A stretch of 64,000 nt of DNA from Empedobacter stercoris (GCF_020281205.1 NZ_JACXZC010000003.1:62001-126000), one strand, 5' to 3'; shown: positions 52,494-61,998, counted from the first letter of the stretch. Made by a program: numbers and translations. The notes: a model not told the origin generated them from the sequence alone.

Positions 52494-53478
52494 AGTTTTT
52501 TGTTTTAACTTCTTGTTTATTTTGAGTTGCTAAATGATTTGCATCTGAAATGAATTGAACTAAATTAACGGCATATTTTCCATCTAATAAAGAGCTGTTG
52601 TCGTGGATTAAGGCTTCCGAAATTTCTGCAATTGCATTGGGATGAAAGTTCTTTTGATCGGTTGAAATTGTATTGGAACAGCATACATTTTTGAGATCGG
52701 AATAAATCATTTGATTAAGGTATTGATCTCCAATTTTAATTGTTCCTTTTTCTGCAATGATTGTAATATTACTTTCGAAATTTTTATTAAAAACAGAAGT
52801 TGTATAAATCATGTGTCCAATTGTATCATCAGCTATAAAATCAACACAGCCAGAATCATCAAACTCCGTAATTTCTTGATGCGTAAAATTGAAACTTTTT
52901 GCATTGGTACATACCACTTCGTTGAACCAAAAATTCATGATATCTACAAAATGAGAAAATTGGGTAAATAATACTCCACCGTCCATTTCTTGATTTCCGT
53001 GCCATTCACGCAATTTGTAATAATTCTTGTTACGGTTCCAATAGCAATTAATATTCACCATGAAAACTTTCCCTAAAGAATTGTTGTCAAGTAAATTTTT
53101 TATGTATTGTACAACTGGAGAAAAACGAAGTTGCATTGAGGTAAAAACACGAAGTTTTTTTTCCTCAGCAACTTTCAAGATTTCATTTGTATCTTCTACT
53201 GTTAAAGCGATAGGCTTTTCAATCAAGACATTTTTTCCTGCTTTTAGGCAACGAATAGCGTGTTCGCGATGCATACCATTTGGTGTTGCAATGACCACTA
53301 CATCTGTTTCTTGATCTTCGTTCAGAAAACTTTCAAGGGTAGAATAACCTTTGATTGGTAAATCTTCGGGTAAATTAAAATCGATAACCGAGATTAATTG
53401 TGCATTTTCAGCTTCTTCTATCGCTTGTTGATGTACACGTCCAATATGACCGTAGCCTAAAATGGAAAAATTTTTCAT
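52474..53478 (-). CDS. Gfo/Idh/MocA family oxidoreductase
   Basis: 334 residues. Rossmann motif SILGYGHIGRVH at the N-terminus, VVIATPNGMHREHAI, the family EKPIAL dinucleotide-site motif near 95, and YKLREWHGNQEMDGGVLFTQ with the catalytic-region His. Similar to sugar-nucleotide 3-dehydrogenases such as WlbA, used in making modified surface sugars, but no sugar cluster surrounds it, so the substrate is uncertain. 6 bp downstream of the DUF6909 gene. Confidence 0.85.
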   Translation of the reverse strand: MKNFSILGYGHIGRVHQQAIEEAENAQLISVIDFNLPEDLPIKGYSTLESFLNEDQETDVVVIATPNGMHREHAIRCLKAGKNVLIEKPIALTVEDTNEILKVAEEKKLRVFTSMQLRFSPVVQYIKNLLDNNSLGKVFMVNINCYWNRNKNYYKLREWHGNQEMDGGVLFTQFSHFVDIMNFWFNEVVCTNAKSFNFTHQEITEFDDSGCVDFIADDTIGHMIYTTSVFNKNFESNITIIAEKGTIKIGDQYLNQMIYSDLKNVCCSNTISTDQKNFHPNAIAEISEALIHDNSSLLDGKYAVNLVQFISDANHLATQNKQEVKTKNYEISHS

Positions 53479-53483
53479 TGAAA

Positions 53484-55145
53484 TTATTTAATAATTTTTT
53501 CTAATATCTTTTGCGTGATTAGATAAGTTGGTTTTACACCTGTTAATCCTAAGCCACCTGAAGCCAATGTACTTCCTGTTTCTAACGGATTATCCGAAGC
53601 GTAATAAGCATACATCACTTTAACATCTTTATCGATATGATGTCTAATTTTAGATGCTACCTGAATTGCTTTTTGGTAATGTGCTCCCTCCATTTCTAAT
53701 CCAATTGCTTGGAAAGACGAATTTTTAAAATATTCTAAAACGTCTTTGTTCTGCAATGATGTTCCTAAAACCGAAATCATAGGTCCTTCGTACACACCTA
53801 AACCTTGGCCTTCGAAATCTGCAGCTGATAATTCGTTATCAAAAACATAGTTATCTGTTGTACCTTCGAAAACGTGGGCTGTCGCAATCATGATATCACC
53901 TTTTATTCCTTCAAGAATTCCAGCTTTACCCATAATCGCAACAGATTTCACATTCATTTTGAACTTTGCTTCATCAACTTTATACGGTTTTAATAACTCG
54001 TCCATCGCTTCGAATGCTTGTTCTCCAAATGCATAATCCATTACAATAATCACTTCATTATTCTTATCTTTTGCATAAGAAAATGCTGAGTTTGCTATGT
54101 TTACTTTCGATAAATCAATAATTTGAACATCGATATTTGTTCCTGATTGATCTTTGATGTAAACTAAGCCATTTTGTTGTGTGTATTCATTTAACGAATC
54201 GCGAAGCATTTTGTTATTTGCAGCACTTAAATCTTCGTAAATTTCTACACCATCGTTTTTGTATTTTCTTTTCAATCCATCATATGCGTACAACATATTC
54301 GATACACTGTGCATATTTGCAGAGATGATATGAATGTTTTTATCTTGAAGATTATTTTCGAATAATACACGTTTGATGGCATTTGCCCATTTTTCTCCAA
54401 TCATATGGTGACCAATCGATTCACGCAAAGTTGAAGTGAATGTAATTTCGCGTTTTTTTGTACCGATACGATCTTGTTGACTTGTGTAACCCATCCAATA
54501 AACAATACGGAAAAAACGATCTTTATCATTAGAAGTTCCAAAATATTCGTGAATATCTTGCGTTTCTTCAAATGTTCTTCCTAAAATCGTCGATAAATGC
54601 ATCAAGGCAACTTCACGCTCTTTACGAGAAATTTCAGCCTCATTAAAAACGACATTTTCGATGAATTCCCATGCTCTACTTTTAGAAAGAGTTTCGTTAC
54701 TAAACGCTCTGTTTCTAATTTTATCTGCTTCGTTGTATAAAAACGTTAAGTGCGTTAATACATCATAAATATCAGAACGACCACGTGAAATTTCGATATT
54801 CATTTGATCATCATCAATTCTGTAGCAAAAACGACGGCGTTTGGCAGGAATAATAGGTGTAAAAATTGAACGATCGTAACCTTCATCCGATGTAAAAGAC
54901 ACATAAGGTGTTTCTACAATTCCTTCTGGTAAACGATCTAAAACGTACATCAATCCGCTTAGTTCTACTTTGTTTGGGTCTGTCATCGATCCGTAGATTT
55001 CAGGATTAATTTCGAATAATAAGTTTCTTAGTATTTTTCCAGGTGCACCACTTGGACGGTACACTCCTCTATGAAATAAATGACGCATAGAGATGTATAA
55101 TCTTTCAATAGCGTCAGTAGATCTTCTTGCTCTTGTTATAGACAT
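53484..55145 (-). CDS. DUF6909 family protein with a nucleoside-phosphorylase-like C-terminus
   Basis: 553 residues, cytosolic. N-terminal half (1-290) is alpha-helical and begins MSITRARRSTDAIERLYISM, with no familiar domain. The C-terminal half (about 300-550) reads like a PNP/UDP-type phosphorylase: VAIMGKAGILEGIKGDIMIA, HVFEGTTDNYVF, and IGLEMEGAHYQKAIQ, where EMEG is the usual substrate-binding motif. Conserved in Bacteroidota. A nucleosidase or phosphorylase fused to an unknown domain is likely. Between DUF3109 and an oxidoreductase gene, 6-7 bp gaps. Confidence 0.78.
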   Translation of the reverse strand: MSITRARRSTDAIERLYISMRHLFHRGVYRPSGAPGKILRNLLFEINPEIYGSMTDPNKVELSGLMYVLDRLPEGIVETPYVSFTSDEGYDRSIFTPIIPAKRRRFCYRIDDDQMNIEISRGRSDIYDVLTHLTFLYNEADKIRNRAFSNETLSKSRAWEFIENVVFNEAEISRKEREVALMHLSTILGRTFEETQDIHEYFGTSNDKDRFFRIVYWMGYTSQQDRIGTKKREITFTSTLRESIGHHMIGEKWANAIKRVLFENNLQDKNIHIISANMHSVSNMLYAYDGLKRKYKNDGVEIYEDLSAANNKMLRDSLNEYTQQNGLVYIKDQSGTNIDVQIIDLSKVNIANSAFSYAKDKNNEVIIVMDYAFGEQAFEAMDELLKPYKVDEAKFKMNVKSVAIMGKAGILEGIKGDIMIATAHVFEGTTDNYVFDNELSAADFEGQGLGVYEGPMISVLGTSLQNKDVLEYFKNSSFQAIGLEMEGAHYQKAIQVASKIRHHIDKDVKVMYAYYASDNPLETGSTLASGGLGLTGVKPTYLITQKILEKIIK

Positions 55146-55152
55146 AAATTTT

Positions 55153-55731
55153 TTACTTTTTTTGGTTGTTTAATTCTTCTTGAATGGCCATTAATTCATC
55201 ATACCATTCTTGCCCAAACTTTCGGACCAATGAATCTTTAGCAAACGTTGCGACATTTACTTTCAATTCTTTTCCTAAGGTACAAGCATCTGCACAAATA
55301 TCCCACACATGATAGTTGACAGAAGTGAAATTTGAATATTCCTTAATACGAACTGGATATAAATGACACGAAATGGGCTTTTTGTAATCCACTTTTCCGT
55401 CTTCGTAGGCTTTTTCTATTCCACATTTCGAAAAACCATTTTCTTCGAATACCAAATAGGCACATTCGCGATTATTAACCAAAGGCGTTACCCAATCGCC
55501 ATCGGTATCCATTGTGTACTTACCTTCTTGCTCAATCACCGCAATTCCTTCGGGACGCAAATAAGGTTTTACATCTTCATAAATATCGTCTAATATTGTT
55601 AATTCGTCTTCATCTAAAGGTGCACCAGCGTCACCTTCTACACAACAAATCCCTTTACATTTGTTTAGATTACAAACAAAATCTTCATTTAGTAGTTCTT
55701 CAGATACAAGGGTCTTTCCTATTTGGAACAT
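55153..55731 (-). CDS. DUF3109 family protein (Cys-rich)
   Basis: 192 residues. Cysteines in FVCNLNKCKGICCVEGDAGAP, NRECAYLVF, FSKCGIEKA, ISCHLYP and WDICADACTLG form the family pattern; at least eight are placed to bind Zn or an iron-sulfur cluster (inference). Function unknown. First gene of DUF3109-DUF6909-oxidoreductase-thioesterase, all with gaps under 10 bp or overlaps. Perfect -7 box upstream. Confidence 0.85.
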   Translation of the reverse strand: MFQIGKTLVSEELLNEDFVCNLNKCKGICCVEGDAGAPLDEDELTILDDIYEDVKPYLRPEGIAVIEQEGKYTMDTDGDWVTPLVNNRECAYLVFEENGFSKCGIEKAYEDGKVDYKKPISCHLYPVRIKEYSNFTSVNYHVWDICADACTLGKELKVNVATFAKDSLVRKFGQEWYDELMAIQEELNNQKK

Positions 55732-55755
55732 ATGTTACATTAAATTTTGTAACAT
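55732..55755. promoter_or_regulatory. Inverted repeat in the DUF3109 leader
   Basis: ATGTTACA / TGTAACAT with an 8-nt AT-rich spacer, between the DUF3109 -7 box and its ATG. Suits a dimeric repressor site. Confidence 0.45.
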
Positions 55756-55756
55756 G

Positions 55757-55764
55757 CAAAGATA
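55757..55764 (-). promoter_or_regulatory. Promoter -7 element of the DUF3109 operon
   Basis: Minus strand TATCTTTG, perfect TAnnTTTG, 25 nt before the ATG at 55731. Confidence 0.65.
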
Positions 55765-55786
55765 CGGATTATTCCTCAGAAAAATG

Positions 55787-55794
55787 TAATTTTG
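55787..55794 (+). promoter_or_regulatory. Promoter -7 element of dxs
   Basis: TAATTTTG, fits TAnnTTTG; ends 10 nt before the dxs ATG, giving a very short leader. Confidence 0.55.
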
Positions 55795-55804
55795 TAAAAG
55801 AATA

Positions 55805-57541
55805 ATGGATAATTTACTTTCAAAAATCAATCATCCTAAGGAACTTAGGGCTATTGAAACGTCTCAATTAAATCAGTTAGCTTATGAGATGCGAGAATTT
55901 ATTTTGGATACTTTAAGCGTAAAACCGGGTCATTTAGGCGCGAGTTTAGGTGTGATCGAATTGACAATAGCTTTGCATTATCATTACAATACACCAAATG
56001 ATTTGTTGATTTGGGATGTTGGACATCAATGTTATCCACATAAAATTTTGACTAGTCGAAAAGAAATTTTCGATTCGCTTCGTCAAAAAGATGGCATTTC
56101 TGGTTTTCCAGCTCGCTTAGAAAGTGAATTTGATACGTTTGGAACAGGACATTCTTCTACTTCAATTTCTGCAATTGTTGGTATGGCAACCGCAGATAAA
56201 ATCAATCAAGTCAATAGAAAACATATCGCCATTATTGGTGATGCTTCGATAACATCTGGAATGAGTTTGGAAGCGTTGAATCATCTTGGTTCAACCAATT
56301 TAGATGTTTTAGTGATTTTGAATGACAATGATATTGGAATTGATCCTTCGGTTGGTGGTTTGAAAAAACATTTTAAATCATTAGAAAATCAATCAGAAAA
56401 TATTTTTACCAATTTTGGTTTAAATTTTATTGGAACAATCGATGGGCACAACTTTGAGGAATTATTTGATGCTTTTGAAAAAGCAGATTCAATCAAAGGT
56501 CCAAAAGTTTTACATATCAAAACAACCAAAGGAAAAGGGTACGAACAAGCCGAAATTGATCAAGTAAAATGGCATGCACCAGGTTTATTTAATAAGGAAA
56601 CAGGTGAAATAAAATCAAAGAAAAGGGAAAAATCGTATCAAGATGTTTTTGGTGAAACGATGTATCAATTACTTGCAAATAATCCTCAAATTGTAGCGAT
56701 AACACCTGCAATGTTAACAGGAAGTAATTTGGTAAAATGTCATCAAGATTTCCCTAATCGTGTTTTTGATGTTGGAATTGCGGAGCAACACGCAGTGACA
56801 TTTGCAGCTGGTTTGGCAACGCAAAATACCATTCCGTATTGCGTGATTTATTCCACATTTTTACAGCGTGCATACGACCAAGTGATACATGATGTTGCTT
56901 TGCAGAATTTACCTGTTGTTTTTTGTATCGATCGTGCAGGATTCGTTGGTACAGACGGTGCGACGCATCATGGTTATTTTGATATTGCGTATTTACGCGA
57001 AATTCCGAACATGATTGTTTCTTCTCCTCGAAACGAAAAAAATTTCAAAAATCTCTTGTATACAGCACAATTCACGAAACATCCTTTTGCAATTCGCTAT
57101 CCAAAAAATAATATCCAAACCTATAATTCTAAAGTCGAAAAAATAGAAATCGGTCAATCTGAAATCATTTTTGAAGGGAATCAAATAGCAATTCTTTCAA
57201 CTGGTTTAATTAGTTCTCGAATAGAAGAAATTATCATTCAACATCATCTTCAAGACAAAGTAGCTTTGATTGATTTCCCGTTTATTAAACCTTTAGACGA
57301 ATCTCGCTTAAAAGCTATTTCATTGAAATATTCGACTATTTTAACCTTTGAAGATGGAATCAAAAAAGGTGGTTTTGGGAGTGGAGTTTTAGAGTTTCTG
57401 AATTCAATTCATTACAAAGGAAATATCACCATTAATGGCTATCCAGACGAATTTATCGAACATGCCTCAATTGTTGAATTAGAACAAATGGTTGGATTAG
57501 ATGATTCATTTATTTTCGAAATGATTTTATCTTATTTATAA
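55805..57541 (+). CDS. dxs: 1-deoxy-D-xylulose-5-phosphate synthase
   Basis: 578 residues, on the short side of the family but complete. Thiamine diphosphate motif GDASITSGMSLEALNHLGST with NDNDIGIDPSVGGLKK, DVGHQCYPHKIL near 70, then the transketolase Pyr and C domains (GIAEQHAVTFAAGLA, DRAGFVGTDGATHHG). First step of the MEP isoprenoid pathway. Requires the thiamine diphosphate made by ThiL (12901-13959). Confidence 0.95.
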   Translation: MDNLLSKINHPKELRAIETSQLNQLAYEMREFILDTLSVKPGHLGASLGVIELTIALHYHYNTPNDLLIWDVGHQCYPHKILTSRKEIFDSLRQKDGISGFPARLESEFDTFGTGHSSTSISAIVGMATADKINQVNRKHIAIIGDASITSGMSLEALNHLGSTNLDVLVILNDNDIGIDPSVGGLKKHFKSLENQSENIFTNFGLNFIGTIDGHNFEELFDAFEKADSIKGPKVLHIKTTKGKGYEQAEIDQVKWHAPGLFNKETGEIKSKKREKSYQDVFGETMYQLLANNPQIVAITPAMLTGSNLVKCHQDFPNRVFDVGIAEQHAVTFAAGLATQNTIPYCVIYSTFLQRAYDQVIHDVALQNLPVVFCIDRAGFVGTDGATHHGYFDIAYLREIPNMIVSSPRNEKNFKNLLYTAQFTKHPFAIRYPKNNIQTYNSKVEKIEIGQSEIIFEGNQIAILSTGLISSRIEEIIIQHHLQDKVALIDFPFIKPLDESRLKAISLKYSTILTFEDGIKKGGFGSGVLEFLNSIHYKGNITINGYPDEFIEHASIVELEQMVGLDDSFIFEMILSYL

Positions 57542-57592
57542 TTTTCGGTACGAGAGTTGTAGTTGCAAACGCATCTCAATAAATAGGACATA

Positions 57593-58087
57593 ATGAAAAA
57601 AATAATTAGTTTATCTTTTATAGCAGTTTTGCTAACGTTGCAATCTTGTGGAACAACAAGTAATATGCAAGAATTCTACAAAAAATATGACAATCAGTCT
57701 ACCGTAATTCCTTTACCATCTTTTGCGCTAAAATTAGCTGGAAAAGCAGGCGGAACAGATTTATTTAATTATTTGAAATCAGCTAAAGTTTTTGTAGTTA
57801 GCGATGCAGGACAAGGAAAGCAAAAACGAATCATGAATGATTTGCAATCGTCAATGCGTGGTGAAAAATACGAAAACTTAGTAAAGTTTAAAGCAAAAGA
57901 TAGTCGTTTGAATATTTCGTTACAAGAAGATGGTGATCGTGTAAAGAAAATGATTTTTGGGATTAATGGCTTGCGTAATGTATTGGTAATTGATTCGAAA
58001 TTAGATATTCCACGAACAGATTTAGATAAAATTTTAGACAAGGTTTCGGCTGAAGATATTGCAGATTTAGCAGATATTTTGAAATAA
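57593..58087 (+). CDS. DUF4252 lipoprotein
   Basis: 164 residues. Lipoprotein signal (MKKIISLSFIAVLLTLQSCG, Cys19) and a DUF4252 domain: STVIPLPSFALKLAGKAG, SAKVFVVSDAGQ, ENLVKFKAKDSRLNISLQED, a Bacteroidota-only family of unknown role. Some members are near ECF sigma/anti-sigma genes, but none is here. Own terminator. Confidence 0.85.
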   Translation: MKKIISLSFIAVLLTLQSCGTTSNMQEFYKKYDNQSTVIPLPSFALKLAGKAGGTDLFNYLKSAKVFVVSDAGQGKQKRIMNDLQSSMRGEKYENLVKFKAKDSRLNISLQEDGDRVKKMIFGINGLRNVLVIDSKLDIPRTDLDKILDKVSAEDIADLADILK

Positions 58088-58090
58088 TAT

Positions 58091-58120
58091 AAAAAGTCAG
58101 CTAATAAGTTGACTTTTTCT
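58091..58120 (+). terminator. Terminator of the DUF4252 gene
   Basis: AAAAAGTCAGCT / AGTTGACTTTTT with AATA loop and T-rich tail. Confidence 0.75.
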
Positions 58121-58135
58121 TTTAAAATTACTTCT

Positions 58136-58143
58136 TAACTTTG
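58136..58143 (+). promoter_or_regulatory. Promoter -7 element abutting rsmI
   Basis: TAACTTTG, perfect TAnnTTTG, ends 4 nt before the rsmI ATG; a TTG lies 24 nt upstream. Confidence 0.65.
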
Positions 58144-58147
58144 TCGC

Positions 58148-58822
58148 ATGAGTGGAAAATTATATTTGGTTCCGACGCCAATCGGAAATTTAGGAGATAT
58201 GACATTTAGAGCGGTTGATGTGCTAAAAGAATCGGATGTGATTCTTGCTGAAGACACGCGAAATAGTGGTATTTTACTAAAACATTTCGAAATTTCTACT
58301 CCAATGCGTAGTTATCATATGCACAACGAACATCAAGCAACAGAAGATATTATTCGTCAGTTAAAAGATGGTCAAATTATCTCTATTATTACAGATGCTG
58401 GAACTCCAGGTATTTCTGATCCAGGTTATTTGTTAGCGAAAGAGTGTGTTGCAAATGATATTGTTATCGAATGTTTACCAGGCGCAACAGCTTTTGTTCC
58501 TGCTTTGGTTGTTTCGGGATTACCAAATAACGAATTTACTTTTGTTGGATTTTTACCTGTAAAAAAAGGACGAAAATCTAAATTAGACTCATTAGTAGAT
58601 GAAAAGAAAACAATGATTTTCTACGAATCTCCCCATAAAATAGGACGAACTTTAAAAGATTTAGCTGAAAATTTTGGCGCTGAACGTAAAGCGAGTTTAT
58701 CACGAGAAATTTCTAAAAAGTTTGAAGAAACATTACGTGGAACTTTAACAGAATTGGCTGAAATTGCCGAAAAAAGAAATTTAAAAGGTGAAATGGTTTT
58801 GATTGTTGAAGGAAATCACTAA
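58148..58822 (+). CDS. rsmI: 16S rRNA (cytidine-1402-2'-O)-methyltransferase
   Basis: 224 residues. Tetrapyrrole-methylase fold with LYLVPTPIGNLGDMTFRAVD, ILAEDTRNSGILLKHF and ITDAGTPGISDPGYLLA. Methylates C1402 in the ribosomal P site. The ATG at 58148 is fixed by the conserved N-terminus and lies 4 nt after a -7 box, so the message is probably leaderless. The last 4 bp overlap the 3' end of convergent recJ. Confidence 0.94.
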   Translation: MSGKLYLVPTPIGNLGDMTFRAVDVLKESDVILAEDTRNSGILLKHFEISTPMRSYHMHNEHQATEDIIRQLKDGQIISIITDAGTPGISDPGYLLAKECVANDIVIECLPGATAFVPALVVSGLPNNEFTFVGFLPVKKGRKSKLDSLVDEKKTMIFYESPHKIGRTLKDLAENFGAERKASLSREISKKFEETLRGTLTELAEIAEKRNLKGEMVLIVEGNH

Positions 58823-60519
58823 TCGTTGAAACGAATGTCTTTGATGTTTAATTGCCAAGTTCCTTTTCCTTGCCAATAATTCATCCCGATAGTATAAACC
58901 ATATCAAACGATTGACCTTTCTCTAATTTTGGACCAAATTTACCTAATTTGAAACCTATTGCAGGAAATGTAATACGCGTATCTCGTTGATGTACATACA
59001 AACGTGCATGTTCTTTACCAACTAATCTAAAATCTGTTGCCAATAGATCTTTTGACAGAAAAACAGGATTCATATTTTCTGGACCAAAAGGAGCCATACG
59101 CATCACAGATTCTAAAAAAGTACGTGTCATGTCGTTGAACGATATCTCTTTATCAATCAAAATAGAAGGTGTAAAGTGTTTGCCGTTCGACATTTCTTTT
59201 ACCGTTTCATCAAATTTTATTTTAAACTTCTCGAAGTTTTCTTCTTTCATTGCTAAACCAGCCGCCGCCATATGTCCACCAAATTGAGTTAGCAAATCTT
59301 TGTTGGTTGCAATAGCAGAATGAATATCAAATTCTTGAATAGAACGTGCCGAACCTACTATTTCTCCTTCATTGTTTTTCGTAAATACAATCGTCGGTTT
59401 GTAGTACAAGTCAACTAAACGCGAAGCAACAATTCCTATGACTCCCTTATTCCAAGAAGAATCGTAAACAATTGTCGAATATTTTTCATCTGTATTGATT
59501 TGATTTAGTTGTAATAGCGCATCATGTGTCATGTCAAGGTCCAACGTTTTGCGTTCGTTATTCAAAGAATTTATGTCATTCAGGTATTTACGACAATCTT
59601 CTTCGTCTGTACTCAACATAAAACGAACAGCTTCAGAACCGTGTTTTATTCGTCCAGCGGCATTAATTTTTGGCGCAATTGAAAAAACAACATTCGAAAT
59701 GTTGACATTATTTTTAATATTGGTCGGAATTAATTGTTGAAATGCTAAACGAGGTTCAGAGTTTAATCGTTGTAAACCTGCATAAGCTAAGATGCGATTT
59801 TCACCCGTAATGGGTACAATATCAGCCGCAATACTTACAGCAACTAAATCTAAAAGTGGTAAAAGATTCTCTTTCGGAAGGTTAAACTTTTCGGTATATG
59901 CTTGTGCTAATTTAAATCCAACTCCACAGCCGCTCAACTCTTTGTACGGGTAACGGCAACCTTTTTGTTTTGGATCCAAAACAGCATAGGCTTTTGGCAC
60001 AGAACGATCTGGTAAATGGTGATCGCAAATAATATAATCTATTTTTTTTGATTGTGCATAGTTGATTTCTTCATGAGCTTTTATGCCACAATCTAACACA
60101 ATAACCAGTGAAATGTTATGATCTACAGCAAATTGTATGCTTTGTTGAGAGATGCCATAACCTTCGTTGTTTCGATCTGGAATATAAAAAAAGACTTTCG
60201 AGTAGATAGAAGTCAGAAATTCGTAAAATAATGTTACAGCTGTCGTTCCATCTACATCGTAGTCTCCAAATATTAAGATATTTTCTTCGTCATCTATAGC
60301 GTTTTTGATACGCGAAACTGCATCAGACATTCCTTTCATCAAAAAAGGATCATGCAATTCCTTTAAAGAGGGGTTGAAATACGATTTAGCTTGGCTAAAA
60401 TTCGTTATTCCACGTTGAGCTAATAAAATAGCAAGAACCTCTGAAATGTTAAGTGATTCTCTTAAATCCTTAATTACCTCAGTTGTGGCTTGTTCTTTTA
60501 TTTCCCATGTTTTTTCCAT
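58819..60519 (-). CDS. recJ: Single-stranded-DNA-specific 5'-3' exonuclease RecJ
   Basis: 566 residues from ATG 60519 (MEKTWEIKEQATTEVI). An in-frame TTG at 60564 would overlap the hemD end. DHH phosphoesterase motifs: LIFGDYDVDGTTAV (motif I), VLDCGI, CDHHLPDRSVP (DHH), and the C-terminal DHHA1/OB with GGHMAAAGLAM. Degrades single-stranded 5' ends in RecF repair and mismatch repair. 48 bp after hemD. Confidence 0.94.
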   Translation of the reverse strand: MEKTWEIKEQATTEVIKDLRESLNISEVLAILLAQRGITNFSQAKSYFNPSLKELHDPFLMKGMSDAVSRIKNAIDDEENILIFGDYDVDGTTAVTLFYEFLTSIYSKVFFYIPDRNNEGYGISQQSIQFAVDHNISLVIVLDCGIKAHEEINYAQSKKIDYIICDHHLPDRSVPKAYAVLDPKQKGCRYPYKELSGCGVGFKLAQAYTEKFNLPKENLLPLLDLVAVSIAADIVPITGENRILAYAGLQRLNSEPRLAFQQLIPTNIKNNVNISNVVFSIAPKINAAGRIKHGSEAVRFMLSTDEEDCRKYLNDINSLNNERKTLDLDMTHDALLQLNQINTDEKYSTIVYDSSWNKGVIGIVASRLVDLYYKPTIVFTKNNEGEIVGSARSIQEFDIHSAIATNKDLLTQFGGHMAAAGLAMKEENFEKFKIKFDETVKEMSNGKHFTPSILIDKEISFNDMTRTFLESVMRMAPFGPENMNPVFLSKDLLATDFRLVGKEHARLYVHQRDTRITFPAIGFKLGKFGPKLEKGQSFDMVYTIGMNYWQGKGTWQLNIKDIRFND

Positions 60520-60566
60520 CTCTTTAATGTACGTATTTTTTATTAGAGAGAAGGGTAAAAGCAATC

Positions 60567-61316
60567 TTATTTAGATTTATTTGCTTCTTTAACGTATTTG
60601 TCTAATGCCATTGTCATTGACGGTGTCTGTGGTGTTGGCACCTCAATATCTACACGTAATCCCATCTCTTTTGCTTGATCTGCTGTCGATTTTCCAAAAA
60701 CTGCTATTCTCGTATCGTCTTGTACAAATTCTGGAAAATTTTCAAATAAAGATTTAATACCAGAAGGTGTAAAGAAAACAAGAATGTCATATTTTACATC
60801 AGACAAATCTGATAAATCACTTGATACAGTTCTGAACAAAGTTGCTTTTTGCCATGTTAAACCTAAGCTATCTAATAAAGTAGGAACGTTTGGTTTCAAA
60901 ACATCAGATGCGGGTAATAAAAAGTTTTCTTCTTTGTGCTTTTTAAACAAAGGCACCATGTCAGCAAATACTTTTTCTCCAATATAAATTTTACGTTTTC
61001 TATAGACTATGTATTTTTGTAAATAGAAGGCAATCGCTTCAGATTCACAAAAATATTTCATAGAATCAGGAACGGTAAAACGCATTTCTTCTGCAAGGCG
61101 GAAGAAGTGATCAATTGCATTTCTACTCGTAAAAATAACTGCAGTAACTTTGCTAAAATCAATCTTTTGTTGTCTAACTTCTTTTGCGTCTATTCCGACA
61201 ACTTGGATAAATGGTCTAAAATCAATTTTGATTTTATTACTTTTTTCAATCTCGTAGTATGGCGAGTTCTCCGCCTGAGGCGTTGGTTGTGATACTAATA
61301 TTGATTTAACTTTCAT
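60567..61316 (-). CDS. hemD: Uroporphyrinogen-III synthase
   Basis: 249 residues, the usual poorly conserved two-lobed fold: KSILVSQPTPQAENSPYYEI at the start, VTAVIFTSRNAIDHFFRLAE, and DILVFFTPSGIKSLFENFP with the FGKSTADQAKEMGL close. Cyclises hydroxymethylbilane in heme synthesis. The DUF4271 gene ends 8 bp upstream, a flavobacterial pairing. Confidence 0.88.
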   Translation of the reverse strand: MKVKSILVSQPTPQAENSPYYEIEKSNKIKIDFRPFIQVVGIDAKEVRQQKIDFSKVTAVIFTSRNAIDHFFRLAEEMRFTVPDSMKYFCESEAIAFYLQKYIVYRKRKIYIGEKVFADMVPLFKKHKEENFLLPASDVLKPNVPTLLDSLGLTWQKATLFRTVSSDLSDLSDVKYDILVFFTPSGIKSLFENFPEFVQDDTRIAVFGKSTADQAKEMGLRVDIEVPTPQTPSMTMALDKYVKEANKSK

Positions 61317-61323
61317 AGTAATT

Positions 61324-61998
61324 TTAGATTACTTTACCAACAATTAACAGCTTTGCTAAAACCATAATAGGTAAAATTTCTAGGGTGCAAAGGTACAAAA
61401 TATTATAATACCAAATTGATTTATTCTTATGAATTTGTTTGGCGTAAATGCTATAAATCTCAAATATTCTATTCAAAAACAACAAAATAAAACCGATGAT
61501 GATTAAATAATCTTTGTTAATTTGGGTATAAAAAAATAAAAAGCAAATAACTAATAAAAGCAAAACATTTTTAGCGTTTACATAACTCGAACTTTTCATA
61601 AAATAGAGAATAGAACTAGATTCATAAAATACTTTATAAAAAACGATCTCTATCAATAGTCTGAAAAGCATGATGATACTAATAATTCCAAAGGTTATTC
61701 CTATACGAGATAAATAATAAAAGTTGAAGTTCGGGAGGTGGTTATAATTAATATCAAAATAAGAAACCAATAGTACACTGATCAATAAAACTGTTACAGC
61801 ATTTACAATAAAACTAAACAGAGTCGTATTATCGTCCGTAAAATTCATGTATTCGTTTTTATTTGTTAGCGTCTTAAAATTTTTCGCAAACAAATATTTT
61901 GTCGCACAAACCAATAATAAACACATTATCAAAGTAATAAGAATAGTGTCATTGCCAACTGTGTTTTTTCCTATTGAGATTAAATCGTTTGTTTTCAT
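61324..61998 (-). CDS. DUF4271 membrane protein
   Basis: 224 residues from ATG 61998 (MKTNDLISIGKNTVGNDTIL); a GTG at 62052 adds residues only by running into the promoter region. About six hydrophobic helices, with a stretch SSSYVNAKNVLLLLVICFLF. DUF4271 is a Bacteroidota membrane family of unknown function, usually next to hemD as here. Divergent from the glycosyltransferase. Confidence 0.82.
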   Translation of the reverse strand: MKTNDLISIGKNTVGNDTILITLIMCLLLVCATKYLFAKNFKTLTNKNEYMNFTDDNTTLFSFIVNAVTVLLISVLLVSYFDINYNHLPNFNFYYLSRIGITFGIISIIMLFRLLIEIVFYKVFYESSSILYFMKSSSYVNAKNVLLLLVICFLFFYTQINKDYLIIIGFILLFLNRIFEIYSIYAKQIHKNKSIWYYNILYLCTLEILPIMVLAKLLIVGKVI

